DNA of 64,000 nt from Hirsutella rhossiliensis (Eukaryota > Ascomycota > Sordariomycetes > Hypocreales > Ophiocordycipitaceae): positions 3,410,001 through 3,474,000 of the forward strand of contig NW_025408669.1 of the NCBI RefSeq assembly GCF_020360975.1, in the 5' to 3' direction. Under the pieces are notes generated by a model. The model made no database searches. It was not told the DNA's origin and saw only the letters and a list, made by a program, of their open reading frames with translations. How positions within the stretch are numbered: the first letter of the stretch is position 1; every line of letters begins with the position of its first letter. Below are positions 19,275-29,900 of this stretch, in pieces. Made by a program: the position numbers and the translations under genes.

Positions 19275-20538
19275 ATGGCCGGCGTCGCCGAAAAAGCGAG
19301 GTTCTTCCTCGAGCGATCGGTCCCCCAGCTCCGGGAGTGGGAGGAAAAAGAAATCTTCTCCAAGGTATGCTTGTCCCCCCCGTCTTACCTCTTGGTCTGC
19401 TGACGCTCACACGCTATAAAAGGATGAGATCCGTACAATTGTCCAGAAGCGCAACGATTTCGAGCACCGTGTCCTGGCTCCCGGAAACAAGCCTTCCGAA
19501 TGGTCTGCGTTTGCCAAGTGGGAGCAATCGCTCGAGAAGCTCCGGGGCAAACGCTGCAAACGACTCAAGATCCACCACCTCAACTCGGCCCACGCTGGGC
19601 AGGGCCGCGTCATGGCCATCTACGAGCGGTCCGTCAACAGACACCCGGCGAGCGGCGACCTGTGGCGCGAGTATCTCAACTACACGGCCAGCGTCAAGGC
19701 GGCCAAGCGATGGCGAAGGACCATGACCAGCGCTCTCCGCATGACACCCACCGATCCGGAGCTATGGGTCATGGCTGGCCGGCGATCCGCACGCAACGGA
19801 GACATGGCAGCCGCGCGCAATTTTTTCATGCGGGGCTGTAGGTTCTGCACAAAGGACTGCTGGATATGGGTTGAGTACGCTCGGTGCGAGATGGAGTGGC
19901 TGGCCAAGGTGGACAAGCGCAAGGGCAAGCCTGGAAATGATCCGCTGCGGCCCGACAAGGTGGAGGATAAGGATCAGTTGCGTCTCGAGGACAGCGACGA
20001 AGAGAGCGACGTGGAAGAGGGAGGACGTGGACTGCCAGAGCCCTCTACAGCACAGGCCGACGTCATCGACCAGCAAGCCTCCCGGCAACTCCAGTCGAAT
20101 CCCGCCATGGACGGGGCCATCCCCATTGCCGTCTTCGACATATCGCGAAAGCAAGCCTTCTTCAAGCCCCAAGCTGCAGAGTCATTCTTCTCCATGCTGG
20201 CGTCGTTCCGCCAGGTCTCGGTCCAGCCACGGATATCCCAACACGTCCTGGACGCCATGGACGAGCAATACCCAAACCATCCGTCGACCTGCAGCTGCCA
20301 CATCCGGCAGCCAATCCTGGGCCTCAGCCCCTTTACGGCGGAATTCCCCCGGAACCTACGAGACGTTCTCACTCGTTTGGGAGAAGGATTAGAGTCTACT
20401 ACCGACCGGGCGGCCTTAGAGCAGAAGACGGTGGCGTGGATAGACGAATACCTTGCAATGGACGGGTTGGACGAGGGCATCCAGAGGGTGCTGAAGCATA
20501 CCAAGACGAAGGTGACGATGTCGTCAGGGCGGACATAG
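19275..20538 (+). CDS. UTP6: U3 snoRNP / SSU processome protein Utp6
   Basis: Two exons, 19275-19364 and 19423-20538, give 401 residues. The intron (58 nt, GTATGC to AAAAG) falls exactly between EIFSK and DEIRTIVQKR. The N-terminus MAGVAEKARFFLERSVPQL and the following block with NDFEHRVL are the hallmark of the U3-associated family. Half-a-TPR (HAT) repeats follow: MAIYERSVNRHPASGDLWREYL, then an LWVMAGRRSARNG-type helix pair and a WVEYARCEMEW segment. An acidic low-complexity stretch (EDSDEESDVEEGG) and a helical C-terminal region complete it. Utp6 is part of the UTP-B module of the nucleolar small-subunit processome, needed for 18S rRNA maturation. The length is typical. It marks the last conserved gene before the accessory block. 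Confidence 0.93.
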
Positions 20539-21069
20539 TGCGTGCTCGGGATAGGAGCCTTGCCGGGACATTGAAAAGGAGACCCGGCCCTCTGGCCTGA
20601 ATATGGAAATCATATCCTGAGCAGCTCATGGGCGCGGTTATATGAAACGGCTCTCAGTGCGTGCCTCCAATCAAGTTCTTGCAGAAAGGGGGCTGTTTCA
20701 GTTTTCTGTGCACTACCATTTGTGTAGGCGATTCAATTTCAAGGTTGAATGGTTTTATGGCCCGGGATGCTATTGTTTTTCGACGTGAGCCACAGCCGTT
20801 TCTTGCAAACGCTGCCAGCCGGCACCCCCCTTCGCCTCTTATCCGCTCTTCTCTTACGTTCTCTCCCGTTGGTAGCTAAAAAAAATTGACAGCTCCAGCT
20901 TGGCTATAAAGCCCCAAGCCACGCCCACCTCGTCTCTCCTTCCTTTCTCTCTCATCACCAACATTCCTGTCTGCCCCTCAACCTCACCTCGTTCCCGCCA
21001 AGCGGACGAGGCCCTGGCCAGCCTCGGCTTGGCATTGGCCGTTGAGCCCTTTACCACCGTACGCCCGAG
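20539..21069. other. UTP6 3' flank and old promoter of the downstream pseudogene
   Basis: About 530 bases. The first part is the UTP6 3' flank. A TATAAA box at 20905-20910 is followed by a pyrimidine-rich stretch and the first ATG of the decayed gene at 21070, so the remnant seems to retain its promoter layout. Confidence 0.4.
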
Positions 21070-22885
21070 ATGACAGCCACAGCCCATGGATACCAGTCAA
21101 TACAGAGCATGCTCTACATCAGGGGCGTCTGCCTCTGCGTTCCTCTCATCTTCCTGGCAATCATGCGCGCAACCCATGTACGGGACGTACAACGGTCGAT
21201 TTGACGAGGCCGTGGCGCGGCTCACGCACAGAAAGGCGGCCGCGTCTTCGTCATGGGACGCCCCGACGGCGGCAAGGCAACATTTGCCACCGAGGTGTGC
21301 GACGCGGTCCTCGCGGGCCCGGCACGGCTCGGACTTGGAGCGGAGCGGTAGAGCCCGATGACGCCGCCGACGACGCTGCAGAGCTGCAGAGGCTCGAGGC
21401 CCAGATGGAGGCGGCAAGGAGCGGCGGGGACGATGGCTGGGGCCAGGTCGCCTAGGACGAGGATCAGGAGGAACTGCAATCGACATCAAGGTGGATGGAG
21501 AATACTGCATCATCCACTCTGTTCAAATCCACTGCGCCAGCCACAGGGTGCAAGACTCGTGCCGAACATGGACGACCCAGACGCCAACGCTGGAGCGGGC
21601 CAAGGATGGCATACCGTCCGGATGAAGACAAGGACGACGACGAGCCCGGGACCGCTGGTACGTGGGAGATGGATAAGGAGGACATCGCCAGGCGCGTCAA
21701 TGAGAAGCTCGACGTCCCAGACGACGGACCAGTCCAGAAGTTCTTCATCAGGGCGACAAAGCGGTCCAAGCTGGTCCCGGTCCCAAGAGACATTGACATC
21801 GTACCCGACGGAAACCTCATCGAGTACAAGCTCCGCAACCCCGACATCGGCAAACTCGAGTTTCGGTTTCTGATGGTGGACGAGGCACACACCGCCAAGA
21901 AACTCGACGGGGCGTATAACCATTGTTATCGCCTGATTAACTGGAAAAGTCTCGTTTAGGTCGCAAGAACGGTCCGGCGTACCTCATTTGGTCCAAGCTG
22001 GGAATCGACTTCAGTGATGGGGACAGTACGAACTCGGCGACCTCCGACTCCTGTTCCACCCTCCGTACGATCCCATGATCAAGGTGAACAGCCTCGAACT
22101 TGAGCTTGGAAACACGGCCACGGCGAGGAGGCTTTTTCACCCAGACTCAAAGATCGTGAACACTGCAGCAGGCAAGGCCATGCTGGCCTAGCCGGGCGGG
22201 AACAGAGGTGTTCCTCCACCCGCAGATGAGGGCGACTGAGGACGCGCGCGAGAGGCTCTAGAGACTCGTGGATGCGGCCCTCCGCTGCGCGGTGGCCGTG
22301 GAGTGTGCCGTTGAGCTGGGGCGCCAAGATGGCGAGGAGAAGACCGCGTGGGCCAACCGGATCAGGTCGTGGTGCAGGCGCATGGAATCGAGCAAGACGA
22401 GCCCGTTCGGACACCCCGCGAGCAGGTATCCAATGGCGCGCGTGGTTTAGGCGCAGGTGTCTTCAGATCTCATCCACGAGGAGGGGCTATTCTACAGCAC
22501 CTTCGCCGACTCTTTCCTCGACGACCCCAGCCAAGTAAGGGGTGTCGACGAGAATATCCAGAATCTCGCGGCCCGCTGGCGCATAGGCACGCCCCTTACA
22601 GCCGCACACCTCGACCCCGGGCAGGCGCCGGTTCCTCTGGGCGAGCGTGTCTCCATCCGCAACATTGCATTCGCCGACGAAGAGAGACGCGCCTCCAGAA
22701 TACGCAGGTGCAGCGGTCGTCCTCCGTCGCCGACTCGACGCACGGCTAGTGGACAATACGCCGGTGGACGCCCGGCCAGTGGACGCCAGGCACAGACGGC
22801 ACACCTCGTGCCCAGACGGGTTACGACTCTTCCCCGCCAGCCGCGACAGAGGACGATGAATCGCAGGCGACGCCCAGAAGGCTGA
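21070..22885 (+). pseudogene. Decayed SNF2/DEAH helicase-like gene
   Basis: A run of coding-like sequence broken by stops and at least one frameshift. One frame carries a block rich in Glu and Asp, then KLEFRFLMVDEAHTAKKL, a Walker B DEAH motif at 21879-21890, followed by RLINWKSLV and a TAG at 21957-21959. Helicases of this type usually have Trp there (KSLVWV), so the stop fits TGG to TAG. Another stop in the same frame is at 21453-21455. Farther on, other frames give LFHPDSKIVNTAAGKAM and, after a shift near 22190, TEVFLHPQM and a helical stretch interrupted by TAGs at 22259-22261 and 22448-22450. The assignment to SNF2-like helicases rests on the DEAH context and is moderate. It is not expected to make a full protein. 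Confidence 0.6.
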
Positions 22886-24202
22886 AGAGGAAGCCAAAGA
22901 GCGATGCGGTGGATCTCGCGCGCAGGAGGCACGCAGGCCGCAAGATCTGAAAGCCTCTTGATCTCGTCCCCGCAGACGGACGCCGAATGCGCGTGGCCCT
23001 TGTCGGGAAGATTGGGCTTCTTGCGCGACAAACTCAAAGACGGGACGGCTGTCGAACGCGGCGTAGTTCTCAGCACTGATGGCTGCACCACTCGCGATAC
23101 TGAGAGCCTTGTCCTAGGGAACTGTAGACAGAGCAGACCAGGGAAATCAGTTACAAACCGTTCCCAGTATTGCATCTACTGGAGCGTTCCAAAGCGGCGG
23201 GCTACGGGACGCGATAGCCCACCTATCTGATCACAGCATACCGAGAGCTGCGGACCGGGAAAGACAATGGTCACTATGTCTCCTATGGTCACTAGGAGAG
23301 TTCCGTCGGGGGGTGTTCGTTCCTTTTCTTTTCTTTCGTGGTCTCAAGAGTTCTTGGCCGTGGTTGTCGCGTTCTTTCCTTTGGAGTCTTTGAGTCGGAA
23401 AGCCGCTGGGGAGGTGTTTGACGGGCAAGGTCATCCCTGTCACGAACCCCATCCCTAACATGACTTTGCAGTCTGGGGCCACCCACAGATGTACTTAATG
23501 GCCCAAAGGCACGCGGATCATCTGATTTCGGGCATCTCATTCTTTCATCATCAATTGGAACGTTTGTTTTCTCCTCAGGCGAGTGTTGCCGATAGAGGCG
23601 CTCCGGGCTTGACAGAATCATGAAGTGTAATACCGGAGCAATCATCAGAGCAGCGAGCGAATCACGGAGTCACCTGCTTCTTCGATGAGCAGATGATCCA
23701 GAGGTCTGTGAAGTTGTTAACTTCTCAACTTACCCTTAGCCGTGTGCTGCCCGTGCTTTGGGCGTGTGCCCTCGTCCACGTCAAAACTGGTGTTTCTAGT
23801 TTGCGGGGAACCGACTTTGCCAGACTGCCGCTTAATCTCTAGGTTGGTGGCATATATCGCACGATAGTAAATAGGTTTAGGTAATAAAAACAGCAACTCT
23901 AAGAAGTGCCTTAATATACGGGGTGTCTTGCGTAACTAGTTAACTACTACTATATTCCGTGTAAGAGGAGAAAAGGATAAGTGACTCGACGAGGAGACGT
24001 GGTTGTTATATAATGCATGACCTGCGTAATGCATCTCTCGCCGTCCTCAAAAAGCAAAGCCTGTCGCACCTCTCGCTCCTTCTAACCCTACCGTGTCTGC
24101 CGAGGCTTCGGACATAAGCCAACATATCGTTCAGACCAGATGTACCACATGAGGATTTGAACTTTCGGGCATTATAGCACCCGGTTCAAGATTTTGTCTT
24201 TT
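22886..24202. other. Gene-poor, progressively AT-rich stretch
   Basis: About 1.3 kb with short unassignable open frames. AT content rises clearly after about 23.7 kb. No RNA gene or TIR was recognised. Confidence 0.5.
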
Positions 24203-24792
24203 TTAGGCGGTTGCGTCTGCAGATCGGCTGTTTCCTGACTGTTCCTTGCTGTGTGAGCACCAAAGCAGCCCTTCTGTGACCACGTTGCAGATGAGAAAGA
24301 AACTATAATTCGACGGTTAGCGCTGGCGGCGTAGCCCACGACAAGGCAGAGCCGAGGTGACATACAAGGCAATAAAGGTAAACGCCTCAACGGCATGTCT
24401 CTTTCGGCATTGTGAATGCTCTCGTGGTTCTGCAGTAAGGCACTTGCCACGACTCCAATCTTGCGCCGTAAATATAAACGACGTGAGCCACAAGTAAGAG
24501 AAGATAAGGTTCAGCGGCAAAAGGTAGCCACGATAGCTCTTGATGAGTGGCAAGGCTGTAGCAGCCAAGTAGAAGGCGAGAGTAATAGTAGCCTAGATAG
24601 TTGGGTTAGAAGGCGAACCCCCTTTTTCGTTGGCGTTGTTTGACTCACGATAACCTCTTCGTAGATGAGATGTGCATTGCGAAAGTCATTCTTGTGCAAG
24701 AAGCGAGAAAGCAAGCCAGTGACGATAGTGGCCGAGGCGAAAATCATAAAGTGGTTGGCCAAGGCCAGACCCCGTAAGATGGTTTGAGACAT
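24203..24792 (-). CDS. MARVEL-domain membrane protein
   Basis: Three exons on the minus strand (24792-24649, 24592-24366, 24302-24203) give 156 residues. The introns are 56 and 63 nt with GTGAGT...CTAG and GTATGT...TATAG ends, and all frames join. Four hydrophobic segments are visible: one after MSQTILRGLALANH, one at TITLAFYLAATALPL, one at YLLPLNLIFSYLWLTSF, and one at AFTFIAFFFLICNVV. A Cys pair lies in the last loop (KCLTAE...QCRKRHAVEAF). This is the layout of fungal MARVEL proteins, tetraspan membrane proteins of unknown specific role. Splicing reconstructs an intact protein even though the surroundings are decayed, suggesting it is a living gene. Its base composition is more AT-rich than that of the housekeeping genes. 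Confidence 0.75.
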
Positions 24793-25562
24793 TTGAGCTT
24801 GAGGTGTCTTCGTTTGTAAGAAGTACCGGAATATAAATTAGAGGTTAGATAGAAAGTAATATTATCTTGATCTTCTCGGCGTGAACATTCTGGTCGACAG
24901 GATAGAAACATGACCGTATTAATAGCTTGGCAAGCAGAGAGCTTGGCCACACATAGTCTGGGTAGTAGCCACAAACTGGTCGTGCTCAAATCCTGAAACA
25001 TCCATATGAGCTTTGTTACATAAATTACAGTGGCAAAACCTTAAAAGCAATCCGGCATTCCTGTAAATTAGACTCGGGAGGGAAGATGGGCCAGCATGGC
25101 GCTTCCGGATGCGGCGAAAAATGCCTTTGACCCGTGCCACTTGAGTTTGCCTTTGCTCAACAAGGCAAAGTCGTGAGACGGAGATCAAACCGTGCTTTAA
25201 GATGCTGGAAATCAACGAACCAGGTGGTCGGCCTTGCCGCGTCAATGCTCAAACAATCCAAAGAGCGTGGTGCTTTCGCTCTAGGCTATGACTGTGTGCG
25301 GAAGGACGACGGATCTTTAGCTTTCTGTTTAGAGTCGGCAGATGGAGGACACGAGGAAGTAAGCCTGGATAGGGGAACGGTCCCGAGGTTATCGTGGCAA
25401 GCGCAACAAAGCTCCCCATGAATGTCTTTCACCGACGCCGCACGTTCGGCACCACGGTCTCAGACTACAGATCAGAACGCCCCCCGACCGGCATAATGTT
25501 GCCGGCGTGCTATGCCATGTAATAGACTTTGCTTCCCGTATACCCCTGATTGCCACAAGCCG
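24793..25562. other. Intergenic, MARVEL gene upstream region
   Basis: About 770 bases, AT-rich near the MARVEL start. A minus-strand open frame at 25245-24919 has several Cys and His residues but no recognisable domain, and I do not call it. Confidence 0.4.
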
Positions 25563-25763
25563 TTAGCAGCCGTAGGTATTAGGAAGGAAAGAAGAACCCT
25601 TCTCTCGCCTCATTCTTCGTTCTTCGGGCTCAGACCCTTTGTGTGCCGTCGTGAGCATCGGCTCATGCATGACAATTCCCCTGCCAACGTAGCCACGGGG
25701 CCCGATCTGGAACGGCCCATTCACTCTCGAGTCTTCACGCCCTCTTTCATTATTCAGGGGCAT
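25563..25763 (-). pseudogene. Cytochrome P450 heme-loop relic
   Basis: A short minus-strand frame contains GPFQIGPRGYVGRGIVMHEPM. It aligns with the heme loop of the intact P450 at 11.1-13.0 kb ([19 protein letters not shown]) at about half the positions, with conserved bases as well. The heme-ligand Cys codon is replaced by a Tyr codon at 25689-25691, a single transition. No ExxR or I-helix could be found upstream and the frame closes soon after, so this is a fragment of a dead gene and cannot bind heme. The match is short, so chance similarity is possible. Confidence 0.5.
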
Positions 25764-26247
25764 TTGTGTAAATTTCGAGTCGTTGTTACAAGTGTTAACA
25801 TCAACTCCACATGGTCACATGGTGGAAGCCAGCAAATTCGTCGGCCGGGGCATCATCCAGTTTTTAGGCCCGAGCCTCACGTCTCCTTCCAATGTCCTAA
25901 TCACTTGCATATAATGTGGGTATGAATTTGCATGCGAGCAGCGCTATGCCGGCATTCTGGGGCCGCTAAACCGTCAATGAGTGGTTCGTTGCTAGTCTCA
26001 TGAAGTTAACTCCGTCTCCCAACTTGACGGACATTCAACCATGCTCTTCGCCAAGAGGCATCAGGCAAACAACAGGTATTCATTGTCAATCTCCGTCTTC
26101 AGCGTGTTGATTGATCTGGCAAACATATAGTATATTAGTCTCCATAGCCCTCGAAAAGTGAAGCCTCTTTATGACATCCTTGGTAAACATACAAGATTGA
26201 GTTTTTCATAATCCAGTCCCTGAGCAGCCTCCTTCTCTCCCATTTTC

Positions 26248-26995
26248 ATGAGACTCCTCGCCACCATCACTACTGTTGCCTTTCTACCAGGAGCCATCGG
26301 CAGCGAATGTCAGTTTCTTGGATGTGCCACTGGCAAGGCGACGCCTCCTTCTGCGGAAGCCCTGAAGAGCAACTCGGACAATCCGTCGAGGACAAGCAGC
26401 TCTGGTGCACCGGGGAAGAGAAACGTGTTGTATCCATTACGCTCTGGAAGTTTCTCCCGGCCTAGGAAATCAAAGATTCCGGCGGCGGTGGTCAGGGACG
26501 TCAATTTCAGGCCGGACATTCCCTGCAGACTCTGGTCTGCCAGAAGAAACATGTCCCGAAAGTGATTCTTGGCTCGTGGAGGCTAATGGTAAGGGGGAAC
26601 ACCAACAGGGCATTGGAAGCAAGATGATAAAAGGTTTTCAACTTGGTAGCATTCCGGTCTTGAATGCAGGCCCAGTACGAGGAGAAAAGCGACTATCGCG
26701 ATTTGGTTCAACCAACGACACGGGGAAGCCCGATTCTACCGTCGGATAATTCATCCTGGGGGTACTATGGCTTCAATGTTGTTAATTTAATGAGTTGTAT
26801 TTTCGCGGCAGTCTGCGAGTTCTCAGGCAATGTGTCGCGACGGCTTGAAGACGGCGATTGGTGGACTTTGATAACAAACCCAGGTTCAAGCACAACTTGG
26901 CATCGAAACGACGGAAAACGAGCAGAGCTGAAGTTTCGCTTGGCGATACATAGGCACTGCCAAGATGACATTTTTAGTTCTGCATGAACTGACTA
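26248..26995 (+). pseudogene. Possible broken secreted-protein gene
   Basis: The ATG at 26248 opens a clear signal-peptide-like start (MRLLATITTVAFLPGAIGS) followed by two Cys. In the +2 frame of the same stretch a Cys-spaced segment (CHWQGDASFCGSPEEQLG, then WCTGEEKRVV) resembles small fungal secreted proteins with a CxWxGxAxFC start, so a frameshift is suspected between the signal peptide and the mature part. A good-looking intron (26589-26669, GTAAGG to TGCAG) follows, and the next open segment runs to 26987. No single frame gives a convincing protein. It may be a pseudogene, or the true exon structure may have been missed. Confidence 0.3.
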
Positions 26996-29900
26996 GCAGG
27001 CCGTCCAAGACACGCTGCCACGAGATGATCCCACATAATCATCCGGGTGACGAACGACTCTCTGATATCAGGTGAAGCTGGCGGTGAAGAACGCTAGCTT
27101 CTTACCTTTGCTCGTGGATGGAAACATTATCAAAGTCCACAAGTCAATGATGCGACTGGTAGAGTGAGCCTTTCCCCGAAGATGAGAATGATGGGACTGC
27201 CAGAAGCGAAAAAAAGACTTTGTAGCAAGCGCTGGTCATGCATCTGTTGGAGCTGATGCACTCTCGCCCGGGGCGATGGATTGGCAAGGACTTGACCCGC
27301 GGAAATACCCGTTCACCAAGGAGCGAGTATAGGAGTCCCTGTTGATAGTCACTTGGATACACCTTGCATGTGGCAGATGGACGGTACCTACTATGTATAG
27401 CGGACCATGTAAAATCCAAGGCGGCTTCGCACGTAGGTATATAAGGTTTGCCAGCCGTCATTTTGTCCGCGTAGCCTGCCTTCGAGAGGCGACAAATATG
27501 GCTTCTCGAGGCGCAGCTCCCCGGGTGCTTATCATTTGGCGTCTAGGATGCTGTCTGTCAAGTTATCTGGGACTGCCATGGCCGGCCTGCCGTGTTTCAC
27601 CGTCAGTAGGCGTGTGCGGGTCGGCGCTTGCCGCTGGCTCGCTGCTCTCTGCAGTTCAGGTGCGGTGTTGATCTGTACATATATCATGGGCCGTGCAGAG
27701 GCGGGAATCATCCAGAATGGACTGGTTCGTCAAGTCGATCCGAGGAAGATTACTGGCATGCTTCCTTTGCTAGTGAAACTGTCGCTTGGTGACGTCTGAA
27801 TCAAACGGAAGCAGCTGCTGCACAACTTTGTGGACTGGCACATTGGCCTGTCAACAGCTGGACTCCCCACTATAGTACCAGTCTGGGACTCTGGGTCATG
27901 GTAAAGCATTGACAAAGGGTGACGACTGTCTGCAAATGGTCGTCATGGGCAGCTCTCGGAAATTCGCCTGGTCTGTGGCGCATCGATATCTGCGGCCGCT
28001 CGAGCACTGGAGGTCGCAAGTTAGTTATATCATGCCATTGAAGGGAAATAATACCACCTATCGAAAGAGATGTCCCGAGCGGACGAGGAGGAAGACGGTC
28101 CAGTCGCGGACTGTCCGGACTGGAGTCATTACAGTTGACCGCAGTGGCGGAAGTGTGCGCCAGGGGGACCGGCTGTTGCGACGGAATCGCCCAAAGGGCT
28201 GCTCATTTCTTGCATCGGAAAAGTGCGAAGAGCATCAACAGAGGAGAGGGTTAGCTGATATTTGATAAGCACTGTGTTGATTCAGTGCGTGTCGGGTATA
28301 GACGGGCCAGCGACACGGTGCAATTTCGTCGATGGCCGGACCGTGCCAAGTCGGTACTGTACAGTTATACTCTGCACTCCGTACGGCAGAGGCTGATGAG
28401 GAAAAGCTGGGCGAAAAGGAGCAAAAAGGAAACAAGCCTGCAGTGGCACGGCGTCGTCTAGGACCATGCGGTGCACACGCGGGCAAACAAGCACACAAAT
28501 GCCATCCATCCGTCTGCGTACATGAACGAGGTCGGCTGAGCAAGGATTGGGGGTTTTAAGACATGGAAAACCGACTGTGGGGTGAGCAGACGGGGGCTCC
28601 CGAAGGAGATTGTCATGTTGGACAGATGTCTCGGGGGCGGCATGGACGCAATTTGTTCGACTTGAGCCCAAGGGCCTCGTCTCCAGCGGCTGGGGCCAGA
28701 GCGACGGCCTGGGCCCAACAGGTGGTGCGCCGCGAGCTCCCAACCACCTGGGCGCGCCAGGTAAGCGTGGCGGCCGCCTTGGCTGCCGTTCGATTGCACG
28801 GAGAGAGACGCAGAGGCAGCTGGCTGGTGGTTATCGTCGACGACCATCATCATCAGCAGCCATGGGGCGACGCAATCCAGTCCAATCCAGCTCGTTGGAT
28901 TGCCGTAGCCTGTCATGGACCGACCGGGGCATCGGCGAGGGGGGAGGCGGGGGGGGACCAGAGGGGACCGGTCAGAGGGGGAAAACGCGCGAGATTTCTT
29001 CATCTTGGGTCTGATTCCTCTCTCTGCACGATGCGGGCGACCATCATCGGGGACAAAGAGAGCGCACGTGGAGGAAAAGGCACTTTGCTGACCTTGCACA
29101 AGGGGGCGCCTCTCTCTCCTCTCTGCTGACGACGGGGAATTAAAAAAGTTGTTTATTATTACGGAGAACAGGAGAGATTCAGGCTGGCTCAGGCTGGCTC
29201 AGGCTTTTTGGCTCCGGCCTCCCGTCCGTCCTCTAAAGGGGGCACAGGCAAGCAGGCAGGGCCAGGCCGGGCCGGGCCAGCGCAGTCACTCACTCGTGGG
29301 CTCACTCACATAACTAACCCCCCTTCCCCCCATTTTCCCTTCCCATTTTTCAACCTTGTTGTGCTTCCCCCGTCCCCGTCCTCTGCCTCTCCATCCCATT
29401 GTCCCTCCCCTTTCTGCGTTGTTTTGACGCCGTGGTGCTGCCGACTTACACCCTCGCTGTCTGGAACGAGCCCCTCCGCCTGTCGGGGCCGCTGCTAGCG
29501 AGGTGCCCGCTACGGCTACAGTGAGCTCCCCCGGCAATATGGGGGGCCCTCTGCGGCGACAGCCAGTCTTTGCGCGCCCGCCAGCTACGGACCGTCCCTG
29601 GGGGAGGCGAGCCAGGCTCGGTCGGGGCTTTGCCTCCAGAATCCACACAGCCAGAGAGACAAAACAGACTTCTCTGCACGACAAACTCGGCTCGACGAAC
29701 AACAGCTCGGTTTTGGCCACGCGCGTGTGCGTGACAAGGGGCTGACTCCATCCGGCATACCCTGGCGCTCAAACGGCGTCACACAGCGGCCCATTCTCTG
29801 TCTCCCTAGCCGCACAGGCCCATCTGGCCCATCATGATGCGTCGAATCTCGGCCGACGAATCCGCTCTGCCAAGTCTTGCCATTCGGGGCCAAGCAAACG

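Noticed and set aside
24919..25245. A Cys/His-containing minus-strand frame as a zinc-binding protein
   Set aside because: Cysteine spacing does not match a known finger and the start and ends are unsupported.
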